Below, piece after piece: positions 21,728 to 34,820 of a stretch of DNA of 64,000 nucleotides. The position numbers and the translations under genes were made by a program. How positions within the stretch are numbered: the stretch's first letter is position 1; each line of letters opens with the position of its first letter. Source of the stretch: Cantharellus purpuraceus (Eukaryota; Basidiomycota; Agaricomycetes; Cantharellales; Hydnaceae); assembly GCA_025174535.1 (NCBI GenBank), contig JALBUN010000045.1, positions 2,046,001 through 2,110,000 on the forward strand, written 5' to 3'. The notes beneath the pieces are model-generated. The model saw only the letters and a list, made by a program, of their open reading frames with translations, was not told the DNA's origin and did not search any database.

Positions 21728-22175
21728 CAGGAGATGCATACGGTACATACATCAAGTACGTTCTTTAATATACGGCCAGGGTTGCTTCCATGTAGAACCA
21801 TACATAGAGTACGTGTACAAGAGCCATTTGTATTTTCTGTCTCTCACTGGGGATCACTATATATATATATATACATGTATGTCACAAGTAGTGGTATTCA
21901 ACAATGCTGCTGATTCCGAGGTCAAAACGGTCAGAAAATCTTGGAAGGATGCTTGCTTCAGAAGGGGGTATCTCGATTGATGTATCAATTTCGATGGAAC
22001 TGAAGCCAAGGCGCGCCTTATCAGCGCTTCGACGGGGACGTTCTCTTCACTATTGATGATACAGTTCTTTCCCACAGTACGAGACATCCTGCTCACGAGG
22101 AGCATGGACGGGACACAGGACCAGCTGAGCGTTTAAATCTAACACAAACGCGCGCGGAGAAAGAGAAAAAGAAGG
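21728..22175. other. Intergenic between convergent genes, with a TA microsatellite
   Basis: The stretch holds 3' untranslated DNA of the PX gene and of the NDR kinase gene. A pure TA dinucleotide run lies at 21858-21873. I see nothing else. Confidence 0.5.
21858..21873. repeat. TA dinucleotide microsatellite
   Basis: Eight TA units lie in intergenic DNA. The tract is likely to vary in length between strains. Confidence 0.85.
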
Positions 22176-24255
<2,080 letters not shown>

Positions 24256-24637
24256 TATTGTAATTGGACGCTCGGAAGCGGCGTAAGCTTCGGAGTTGTA
24301 CTGTGCTAGCTCGAAGAAATATATGCAAGCGCAGGGTCAAGCTCTTGAACCCTCATTGTGATTAAATTATCAGATTTTGATTGAAACATTTTCACCCGAG
24401 CAGCTTTAAGCTAGAATTGAACACCATTACAGTAACAACCGATTATGAACTATCTTTACATTCCACTTTAGATCTAGACGGAAAGGATATTGATCGTTGA
24501 ACAGTGATGAACAACAAAGACAGTTTGATATTCCTAGACAACAGTAGAGTGCACGTACGAAAGAAAGAAACGAGAGTTACAGATTAGCCGTTTCGTTTGA
24601 TATGCAAGGGCTGGCAATGTACACTGGCACTACGGTT

Positions 24638-26087
24638 TCATCGTCCGTATCCACCACCGTACGTATTATGCGGAGGATACCATTGGGCAGGTGGGGGAGG
24701 GGGCGGCGGTTGCGTCCCCTGTGGAACACCTGTAAATGGCAGGGCGTAAAACCCCGGGGCGACTTGCTGGGGTTGTTGAGGCAGAGGTTGAGGTTGAGGT
24801 TGAGGTTGAGGCTGAGGCTGTTGAGAGTAAGAACCGTATTGAGTGGGCGAATATCCTTGGTTCTGCTGCATTGGGTGGTAAGGATTGGGAGAGCCATGTT
24901 GTGTGGGCTGCGCCGGAGGCACCGGTGGTGCTCGTGGGGACACTGATTGTGGGAGGGACTGTGGGCCATGTGATTCTGGACGCGTGGTAGTGGGTTTTGC
25001 GGGTAGTTCCTTCTTGTGCAAGCTGTGAAATTAAACAATTTGTAGGATAATCGAAACTATAGTGATTGGGACATACGGGTTTTTCTTCTTGGACTTCTGT
25101 GGTGAAAGCAGCGAAGAGATTGAAGAGCTTCAAACAAAATGAGGCAAGACCAGACAGAGCGTAGCTATGTACATACTTGTACAAGGCAGATGCATCGATG
25201 GGCTCTCTAGATTCAGCCTCTGATACATATAAACTGGTGTTTCGGTGCTTTGCATATGCCACAGATGGGTCGAATCTCATAGGGTGTGGCTGGGACGACA
25301 CTGGAACTGAAGCAGCACGAGGCACGGGAGGTGCCTGGGTTGGACGCGGAGACATTGTGCGACTGCAGTCGCCATACGTCCTATGACTTGGAGGCGGAGG
25401 AGAATACGACTGTGGCTCGGCGGGGCCATCGGACTCGACACTGCCAAGCGGGGACTGTGGGGGGGAGTCGACGTTCGAAATCGGAGCGATTCTGGGAAGC
25501 TGCCTCACCACTTCCTCGAATGGGGGACCCTCCAAGGATGGACCTACGGGGGCAAATGGTGGCAGGGGCTCATCGGTATCCTCCTCTTCCTCTGGGGGTA
25601 TATCATGAACTTGAGGTATAGGTGGAGGGGGTTGACCGCTCTGTCCTGACCCCGAGGCAGCCGGGGCATCGAGCTGCGCTTCAGAGTACCAACTGGGGCG
25701 TTCTTTGGCGGGTGGGGAGGATGGAAGCCTTCTGCTGGGTTGCGGGACGGGCGCAGAAGACGTGGAAGATGAGGCGTGCCCTGAGGGATAATCAGGCTGC
25801 AAAGCGTCTTGCCTCGCCAGACGTTCTTTCTCTGAAGAGTGATGTGAGACGGGCTGTCGAGGTTGCTGGGCGTCCCCTCCCTGTTCGCGAGCGCGGGTGG
25901 CAGCGGCAGCAGCCTGGAAACGCTCTTCATCCCACTGTTCCCATTCATCCTCGCCAGGAGGTATGGAGGGCTGCTGTGCCTGAGAGATGGCAAGAGATCT
26001 CTCCAACGCATCAGAGATCTTGCGGTCATAGTCATGTTCTGACTCGTAGGCAGGCGGGGGTGCTTCTGTGGGAGTTGGAGGGTCCAT
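24638..26087 (-). CDS. Low-complexity PPxY/UIM-containing adaptor candidate
   Basis: This is not a family I can name. The first exon (26087 to about 25190) starts MDPPTPTEAPPPAYESEHDY. It therefore carries PPAY, a WW-domain (Rsp5/NEDD4) docking motif, at residues 11-14. It is followed at once by KISDALERSLAIS, which fits the ubiquitin-interacting-motif pattern of hydrophobic-x-x-Ala-x-x-x-Ser. The rest is rich in P, S, Q and E with several short proline runs. A short middle exon (about 25126-25079) reads LFNLFAAFTTEVQEEK. The last exon, from 25021, is P/Q-rich with a hexanucleotide-encoded QP run and ends YGGGYGR. Splice joins for the middle exon are approximate. No membrane segment is visible. 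Confidence 0.72.
24784..24819. repeat. Hexanucleotide repeat coding a QP run
   Basis: Six units of GAGGTT/GAGGCT lie in a row within the last exon of the PPxY gene. On the minus strand they encode alternating Q and P. Length polymorphism is likely. Confidence 0.85.
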
Positions 26088-27288
26088 CAGGGTTTGAGAG
26101 AACAGGTAGGAGGGAGGAGACCCGCAAGAATATGCAGGCTGTGGCTGTGTTCCCAGACGACGCTACACAGTATGGCTATGCCGTGACGGTCATGCGTTAC
26201 ACAGTGTCACAGCTGCATGCCCTGATGCGTGACAGCCCCGATCATCCCACGAGCTGGCGCCTCATTTCTCTGCTGGAATTCAGAGTACTGCGCTCGGAGG
26301 ATCCTAGGTGGTCGTGGGCAGCTCGGGCTCAGAAATGTCCCACAGCCAACCTCTGGCCCCAGCGGGTATATCTTGTCTCAACAAGGCTCTGAAAAGGAAC
26401 TCCGCCTGATGATGGATGCTCTGTACTTGAGCCGTGACATGTATATGGCCCCTGCCGTGCCTGTCAGTGTGCGTACTGCCGTACAGCGTCAAGTTGCACA
26501 CGTCACGGGACCTGACATCAAGTTCAGTGGCAGAGATTCCCAGCGCTAGCTGCGCCAGCAAAGTATACATTCCACACGTGGGGGAGACCTGCCCTCTTGG
26601 CTTTGCATAGCAACACCCTACATCAGGCAGCTAAAGATTGTCAAGCCTTGCAGTTAATATATACGGGCTCGTACAGCGCACAGGTTGCGCATTTGCTTTT
26701 CTCGCATGTGACAAAATATGACAGCTGGTGCATCATATTCTCAGTCACATGCATTTGTCGTCTAATTTGCAATGGGGTTGGAGTCAGATGTCCTGCATGT
26801 AACTTGCAAGACACAAGAATTTCCTCGAGTGTGATGGAAGGAGTCTAACGGAAGTTGGGGAGAGAATCAGTGCTTGATCTTAGCTGGTTTCGCAGAAATA
26901 CACACTATATTGCATCGCTAGTGTTGGTGCCCATAGAACCCAGCTTTCTTGTTAAACTCGCACTTGCTTCTCTGGCCCATACAAGTGACCCTTGCAACTA
27001 TTGACATTGAACTTAAGCCATCAACCGGTGAATAACCCCCTGAGCCCGATCCTTGATTTTTTTACTTGTTCCATTGATGGCGAATGCTTGCACCAGCGGG
27101 AGCACGTCGAAACTCTCAAGTGAAAGTTGCTAGCCTGAACTACTCAATTGAGATTAACATGAGTGGTCTTGGAAGTCAGGGGGAAAAACATCATTACAGT
27201 CACTCCTCGCGACAGAACTCGCCCGCGATTTGTTTTTATTTTATTTATTATGCGAACTATGGAACTATAACACTGCTTAACACCGATA
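26088..27288. other. Gene-poor stretch of about 1.2 kb
   Basis: This is upstream DNA of the PPxY gene and downstream DNA of prefoldin 1. I examined both strands and found only short, random-looking open frames. There is no recognisable RNA gene or repeat. Confidence 0.5.
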
Positions 27289-27818
27289 TCACGTATCAAT
27301 TTGTGATAAGAGACTCACAATGTCTCGTAGTTGTGATTGGGCGTCGTTGAATTGTTTCTCCAGGTATTTAGACTATAGAGGACCGTGAGCCTGGCAACGC
27401 GGCTCTAGAGAACGAACACACCTTTTTGTTGAGACCGTTGAGTTCATCTGACAATGCCTTCTCTTCGGTTTTCAGGTCTTTTTCCATGGTTTGGCGCGGA
27501 ACAGCCATGAACCTATACGGAAATTAGTGGACAGTAAATGAGCATATTGCTTCATTATGGCTTACATCTTCCCGACTCCCTTGTACATGTTGACATCTCC
27601 TTTGATAGAGCCGACCTCGTCGATTGTTAGTTGAAGAATCCTACGTTCTCGCTCCTTCGCAGAAACTTGAGCACGAGTGACCGAGAGTGTACGCTGGGAT
27701 TGAACAGCTGTCTGCTGTATTTGCAATAGGATCTATTGGCAACAACGTCTAGTCAGCAAGTTTAGGATGAAAGCGCAAGCCTCGCCTTGCGAAGAGTGTC
27801 GTCTGGTAGCTGTGCCAT
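27289..27818 (-). CDS. PFD1: Prefoldin subunit 1
   Basis: Prefoldin is the six-subunit jellyfish-shaped chaperone that delivers actin and tubulin to the chaperonin. Four exons join to a beta-type prefoldin of about 120 residues. The first reads MAQLPDDTLRK, followed by ILLQIQQTAVQSQRTLSV (helix 1), then IDEVGSIKGDVNMYKGVGK. The beta-hairpin continues MFMAVPRQTME, and helix 2 reads KKSKYLEKQFNDAQSQLRD. The NMYxGVGxMF block is diagnostic for subunit 1. The ATG is at 27816-27818 and TGA at 27289-27291. The first intron has to begin GC (AAG then GCGAGG) because no GT donor keeps the frame. The gene is divergent from SEC7 with only 66 bases between start codons. Confidence 0.9.
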
Positions 27819-27884
27819 CGCAGTTTCATGTGCGTAATAGGCGCCTATCCGTAACCCGCAGGGCACAAGTCGACTTGGCCAGCG

Positions 27885-30800
27885 ATGACCTCTGAAACGC
27901 CCCCGGACGCCGTTTCTCTGGATGCCCATCCTAGCAGCTCATCGGTCCAGTTAGTTGTGGAAGAATCAGTTGCTCAGGAACCTCCAAACAGACTTGCCCA
28001 GGACACTCCGGACGCAGAGTCTATGCATGGCGCTTCAATTGAGGATACGCCAGTCGATCGAGCTACCGAAAACCCACTCCCTTCTCGACCGCCTTCAGCC
28101 GCTGAATCTGAAGATCTATATACTACAAACCATGTTGTCCCCCCCGGTCCCACATTGCACGGACCTTCGGAAAGCACATCATCCCTCCAAGAAATCCCTT
28201 TGGACCCATCTCCCCCCCCTCCTGTACCCAAAAGCCCCACAACCGTGACGCATATCTCCAATGGCAATCAGCCACCCGACTCCCATGCCTCCCTGCCCTA
28301 CCCACCTGATTCAGCCAAATCCGTTCGAACTCCTCCACCACGCTCAGCTTCCATCTCCAGTAACACGTCTATGCACCACCGTTCCTTGACTATATCTCAA
28401 GGCAACACCCTGTCCGTCGTTCTGATCTCCTCTGCACTCGACACCATTGCTGCGTCGCGAGAAGCGAAGAGGTCGACTGCTCTCCGAGATAGCACACAAC
28501 GCGCTTTGGAAATGATCAGAGCAGGACAAGGGGGTGACAGGCCAAGAGAGATTTTCGAGCCCCTCAAACTCGCCTGCGAGACACGGAATGAGAAATTGAT
28601 GATTGCAAGTCTCGATTGTATATCCAAATTGATCTCTCATTCGTTCTTCGTTGAGTCTGCGCCAGCCCCGCAACAATACAATTCGCCCCCCAACTCTCCT
28701 GGAGGTGCCACTTTCTCGTCAGACTCACTTCCTGACCTTGTTGCCCATACCATCACCTCTGCGTACACTGAGACGACACCCGACCCGGTTTCTCTGCAGA
28801 TAGTAAAGGCGCTCTTGGCACTCGTTCTGTCCCCTACTATACTGGTTCATCACTCCTCCCTCCTAAAGGCCGTCAGAACAGTGTACAATGTCTTCTTACT
28901 CAGCCAGGATCCAGTCAACCAGATGGTGGCACAGGGCGGTCTCACGCAGATGGTCAACCACGTGTTTACTCGGTGTAAGATTGCGGATACATCTGCTTCC
29001 AAAATGAACGGACACTCTGTTTCGATAGACTCCTCGTCGTCACCAAAAGACCATCCCAAACATCTTTCATCATCAGATGGACAACTATCCATGTCGTCCT
29101 CGACACTTGAGAATGATCCGTCGACGTCCCACACTCCCGCTCGAGAAACGCTGAACGGGACTACGGTTCTATCCAATGTCAAGTTGACCCACCTGGAATC
29201 TGACCAGGTTCCTGCAACGGGTGACGCGTTTACCGCATCTGATTTAGTCCAAGCGGTTGCCACAGACAATAAGCAGGGCGACGACGATGCTACATTGGCT
29301 GCGAGTGAGGTTTCGAACGAAGTTCATGAACAGGCACAAGAGGGTGGTAAAGCGCGACCTCCGAAAAACACAATAACTCTGTGAGCATACGGGATGATTC
29401 GGACACTGAACTTTACTCATTTTCATATCAGGGAGACGTTCGAGAGCCCCAACCCACATGACCATCTATCTGAGAGGGATCATGACGTGCTGACGCGGGA
29501 ATTAAGCAGCAGAGACCTATTTATCAAAGACGCGTTCCTAGTCTTTAGAGCCTTGTGCAAGCTGACTATGAAGCCGCTGAACACAGAAAGGTAGAATTCT
29601 TTTATATACTTCTCTTGCTGAAATTTATGAATTTCACTTTAGTGAACGTGACATGAAGTCGCATGCAATGCGCTCCAAACTACTCTCTCTGCACCTTGTA
29701 TTGACCATATTAAACTCACACATGAATCTTTTCGTTGAACCTACTTCTATCATTTATTCGGCATCATCGAACGAGAATACACCGTTCATTCAGGCAACCA
29801 AACAGTACCTTTGCCTTAGTGTCAGCCGGAATGCAGTAAGCCTAGTTCCACAGGTCTTTGAGCTCAGCGTCGAGATATTCTGGAGGGTGTTGTCGGGCTT
29901 GCGGACAAAACTCAAGGTGCGATAGCATCACCTAAGCTCCCAATGAAACTTTCTCACTCTCCCGACGTTAGCCTGAGATAGAAGTCTTGCTCAATCAAAT
30001 ATTTATCCCTATCCTTGAGATGCGGAATTCGACCCTGAAGCACAAGGCAGTCATCCTTGACATGCTGTCCCGACTATGTCAAGATCCACAGGCATTGGTA
30101 GAAATTTACCTCAACTATGACTGCGATCGAGATGCAGCGGAGAATATTTATGAACGGTAACGGCTATGCCCACATCGATTTTGCATTTCGCTGACATCTT
30201 ACACCTTTCAGCCTTATGAATATCATATCAAAGATGGGAACTTCGCATTTTTCTGCCCCTAAGGAGAAGCTCGCTGACCCAACCAGCCCATCTTTGCAAC
30301 CTTCTCATCGATCAAGTCGGACTGCCCTCCCACCATCGCTTAGTACGAACGCGCTGCCGGGACCAGGAGCTCCAGATACCAGCACTTCTGGTCTATCTGA
30401 AGGCAAGCTGAAGCGGCAAAGTTTGGAATGCCTCGTCGCTGTCTTGCGCTCACTTGTCGCATGGGGGACCCAAGCTGGAAAGACTGTAGCAGATCCTATT
30501 GTCAACCCAAGTGCGTATCCGCGGCCCTCTGAGGATGCCAAGTTGGAAAGCGGCCCCTCCGATACGACGCTTGATAGACCAACGCCCTCTTCGGTTACTG
30601 AATTTTCAAGAACGGCTACACCGGATAACAGTGACGACCCGGGGAGATTCGAGAGTGCAAAGCAGAAGAAGACGACGCTGCTAGAGGGTATTAGAAAGTT
30701 CAATTTCAAACCGAAGCGGGTGGGAGAATTTACAGACACTCTGACCATATCTGCGGGATTCCTGACAGTGTTTCATCCGATAGGGGATCCAATTTCTTCT

Positions 30801-33800
30801 CGAAGCAGGATTCATAGTCTCCAAGGCGCCACAGGACATAGCTACGTTTCTCCTGCATACCGATGGCCTGAGCAAGACAATGATCGGCGAATATCTGGGT
30901 GAAGGGTTCGTAGTATTAATAGTGGTGTACTTTGATCTTGCTAACGTCTCCTTAGCGAGGAGGACAACATTGCCCTCATGCATGCTTTCGTGGACCTTCT
31001 GGACTTCACAAGTCTGCCTTTCACCGACGCGCTACGGATTTTCCTTCAGAGCTTTCGACTACCTGGAGAGGCACAAAAGATTGATCGGTTTATGCTAAAG
31101 TTTGCGGAGCGGTTCATAGGAAACAACCCTAACGCATTTGCCAATGCTGGTATGTGATCTAAGCAGATAAGACAACCACATCCTCATGCGTTCTGGACGA
31201 TTTAGATACCGCATATGTCTTGGCGTACTCCACCATCATGCTTAATACCGACGCCTTCAACCCCCAAGTTAAGCATCGGATGACAAAAGCAGACTTTATT
31301 AAGAATAATCGTGGCATAAACGATGGTCAAGACCTGCCTGAAGAGTATCTCTCTGCAATCTTTGATGACATCACTTCCAATGAGATTCGCATGAAAGACG
31401 AAGTCGAGGCTGCCTTGACGATTGGCGTTCCTGGTCCAGGTTTTGCAGGCGCGTTGGCCAATGTTGGTCGAGATCTACAAAAAGAAGCCTACGTCATGCA
31501 ATCACATAGCATGGCAAACAAGTCTGAAGTAAGACCATACGGTCTTCCCAGTCAAATACAGCACTGATACTGGTTTTATAGGCACTTTTCCGAACTTTGA
31601 TGAAGGCGCAGCGAAAAGGGTCTGGGAAGGGCAACGAACAGTTCTTCAGCGCGTCTCATTTTGTTCATGTTCGGCCAATGTTTGAAGTTGCTTGGATGCC
31701 TTTCCTTGCCGGGATATCAGCCCCCTTGCAAGACACCGATGACCTTGAGATTGTGGAGCTTTGCCTGGACGGATTCAAGAGTGCCATTCGCATAGTGTGT
31801 TTCTTTGACCTGGAGCTTGAGCGAAATGCCTTCGTGACGACATTAGCAAAATTCACCTTCCTGAACAACCTTGGCGAGATGAAGACGAAAAACATGGAGG
31901 CAATCAAAACGCTTTTGGATGTGGCGGTCAATGAAGGTAACCAGCTCAGGGGATCCTGGCACGAGGTCCTCACTTGCGTCAGTCAATTGGAGCGTATGCA
32001 ACTTATAAGCAGCGGGATCGATGTACCAGATTCGGGGAAGAAGGGGTGAGTCATCAGGGAAGCTCGCTATGTTCTCCAGACTCACACCCAACAAAGGCGA
32101 CCTAGAAAGTTGCTAAATGAAGACCTGGCTAATGAAAGTCGCTCGACACATATCACTGTCGCAGCTGACATGGTGTTTTCTTTGAGTCACCATTTATCTG
32201 GGGTGCGTTTATATGGAGACTCAGAGAAGTGTAGCTGACTTACAACTGTGTCCCTTTCAGGTGGCCATCGTGGATTTCGTGCAGGCTCTTAGCGACGTTT
32301 CGTGGGAGGAGATACAGTCGTCCGGGTTATCGGCGCATCCTCGCCTCTTCAGTTTGCAAAAACTGGTCGAGATCTCGTACTATAACATGGGTCGTATCCG
32401 TTTGGAATGGTCAAACCTTTGGGCTATTCTCGGAGAGCACTTCAACCAGGTACCTCGATAATTTCTGGCAAAATGATGCTTATTGACCATTGTCAGGTTT
32501 GCTGTCACAACAATCCCCATGTGGGGTTTTTTGCCTTAGATGCACTCCGACAATTGGCAATGCGCTTCCTAGAGAAAGAAGAATTACCGCATTTCAAATT
32601 TCAGAAAGATTTCCTCAAGCCTTTCGAATACACTATGATCCACAACCCCAACCCCGCCGTTCGAGACATGGTACGCCTGCATTCTAGGCTCTCTTCAACT
32701 GTTGCCGACGCTGAAATCAGTTTCTCAGGTCCTCACTTGCTTCCAGCAGATGATTCAAGCCAGAGTCCACAACATGCGGTCGGGTTGGCGGACAATGTTC
32801 GGGGTGTTCTCTGCCGCGTCCAAGGTCTTGACTGGTTTGTTGGCGTAATAATTTCATGGTACCTTTGCTGAGTTAGACCTCACAGAGGATGTCGTTAATT
32901 CTGCATTCGAGATTGTAACCCGGCTGAATCGGAACCATTTCGCCGACGTAGTTCGTTATGGCGCCTTTGCAGATCTGACAGTCTGCATCACAGACTTTTC
33001 CAAGTGCAGCAAATTTCAAAAAACAAGTCTCCTTGCTATCGCCATGCTTCGGGAGGTAATTCCTACGATGCTTGACAGCCCAGAGTGCGCTTTGAATGTG
33101 CCCGAAGATCCCAGTGCTGTGAACACAGTAGACGATCCCATGATTAGGTTCTGGTTCCCCGTCTTATTTAGTTTCTATGATATCATTATGAATGGCGAAG
33201 ACTTGGAAGTGCGACGTCTGTACGTATGATTCATTTCCTCCTCATGCGTTGACAAGATTGATCAAACCCGCAGAGCACTCGATTCTCTCTTTGCCACTTT
33301 GAAAACATACGGATCCACATACCCTGTAGACTTTTGGGATACTGTTTGCCAGGAGCTACTATTCCCCATCTTCGCCGTCCTCAAGTCAAGTCAAGATGTC
33401 TCTCGCTTTAGTACACAGGAGGACATGAGTGTTTGGTTATCAACCACCATGATTCAAGCCCTCCGTGATCTTATCGACCTCTATACTTATTACTTCCAAA
33501 TTCTGGAACGCTTTCTGGATGGTCTCCTGGACCTTCTGTGTGTATGCATTTGTCAAGGTTAGCCAGCTTCCATAGTTGGATTCTGAATATTAACGCCCCC
33601 ATCACAGAGAATGATACCCTCGCACGAATAGGCACTTCATGCTTTCAACAGTTATTGGAGAATAATGTTCGAAAGCTGAGCGCGGAACGATGGGAGCGTA
33701 TCGTGACAACCTTCGTACGACTTTTCAAAACTACAACACCGCACCAGCTCTTTGATGAGAGTCTACGTGTGGAAATCGATGGCTCTAATGCTGAACCTCC

Positions 33801-34738
33801 AGACTCCTCAAGTGGTGAGTACATCTTACTTGGTCAATACCTTCATTGAGTGCTTTCAACCCGGTAGATTCGCAAACCATGATCCCTGCTCCTTTGGCAC
33901 CTCCGGAAGAGGGGAATAAGCCTACACAGACTGGACAAAGCGTCTTGTTGAGCGATCGCCGTCGCATCTTCAAACAGATCATTGTGAAATGCGTGCTGCA
34001 GTTATTGCTCATTGAGACAACGCATGAACTACTCCAGAACACGGAAGTATATACAACAATTCCTCCGGAGCACCTGTTACGGCTCATGGGGGAGTTGGAT
34101 CACAGTTATCAGTTTGCACGTAGTTTCAATGAGGACAAGGAGCTGAGGACAGGATTGTGGAAAGTCGGCAAGTCCCACCAGTGACTTTGGTGTAGACGAT
34201 CATGATTTAAGGCATATTGCATTTTAGGTTTCATGAAGCATCTACCAAACCTTCTAAAACAGGAATCAAGCAGTGCTGCGACGCTTGTAAGCGTACTGAC
34301 TCGCATGTACAAAGATACTCGGCCAGAAGGCCAGAGGTCGAAGGAGCAAGTTGCTGATAGGCTGATACCGTGAGTGCCATTGGCATTCTGCCTTCATTGT
34401 ATTGACTGAATTTCTCTCTTAGTCTGGGTCTCGGTGTGCTGCAAGACTTTAATGCTCTTCGGCCCGAGACGCAAGCCAAAACCATCGCCACATGGACACC
34501 TGTTGTAGCAGAGGTCTTGCAAGGTTTCGACAGCCTTGATGATCAAACGGTATGACATCATGCATGGTTGGATACATCGAATCTGACATCAACTCAAAAG
34601 TTTTCTCGTTACCTGCCGGCATTTTATCCCTTGACCACCGACATCTTATCGCGTGAAATGGGGGTGGAGTTACGTCGAGCCGTTCGTTCAATCTTTCTAC
34701 GTGTTGGACATTCTTGCGGCATCATAGAGCACCGATGA
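27885..34738 (+). CDS. SEC7: Sec7-type large Arf guanine-nucleotide exchange factor (BIG/Sec7)
   Basis: It activates Arf GTPases at the trans-Golgi for vesicle budding. The first exon is Ser/Pro-rich, then gives the DCB region ([20 protein letters not shown], about 28410). The HUS region lies at 29500-30160 ([38 protein letters not shown]). The Sec7 domain starts KFNFKPKR, jumps an intron whose acceptor is CCGATAG, and continues [11 protein letters not shown] and [17 protein letters not shown]. The glutamic-finger block [14 protein letters not shown] follows at about 31050, then [17 protein letters not shown]. The YS pair in that last block is the form associated with brefeldin A sensitivity. 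HDS domains fill 31590-34700 and TGA is at 34736-34738. The number of exons is large and some small introns are approximate, but no frame break was needed. Confidence 0.94.
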
Positions 34739-34820
34739 TTGCAACTATATTTATATTATCTCTTATGGTAGTCTCCAAAGTTCATGCATAACAAAGCATG
34801 ACCTGAAATATCTAGTCCCT

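Noticed and set aside
24602..24990. Plus-strand open frames with Arg-Leu or Glu-Val repeats
   Set aside because: They are antisense to the QP repeat exon of the PPxY gene and have no splice or start support.
26304..26570. 88-codon minus-strand open frame in the second gene-poor stretch
   Set aside because: No recognisable domain, no splice partners, and amino-acid texture like translated non-coding DNA.
30750..30800. Apparent stop (TAG) inside the SEC7 Sec7 domain
   Set aside because: The TAG is the splice acceptor itself; using CCGATAG as acceptor joins KFNFKPKR to [10 protein letters not shown] with no break.
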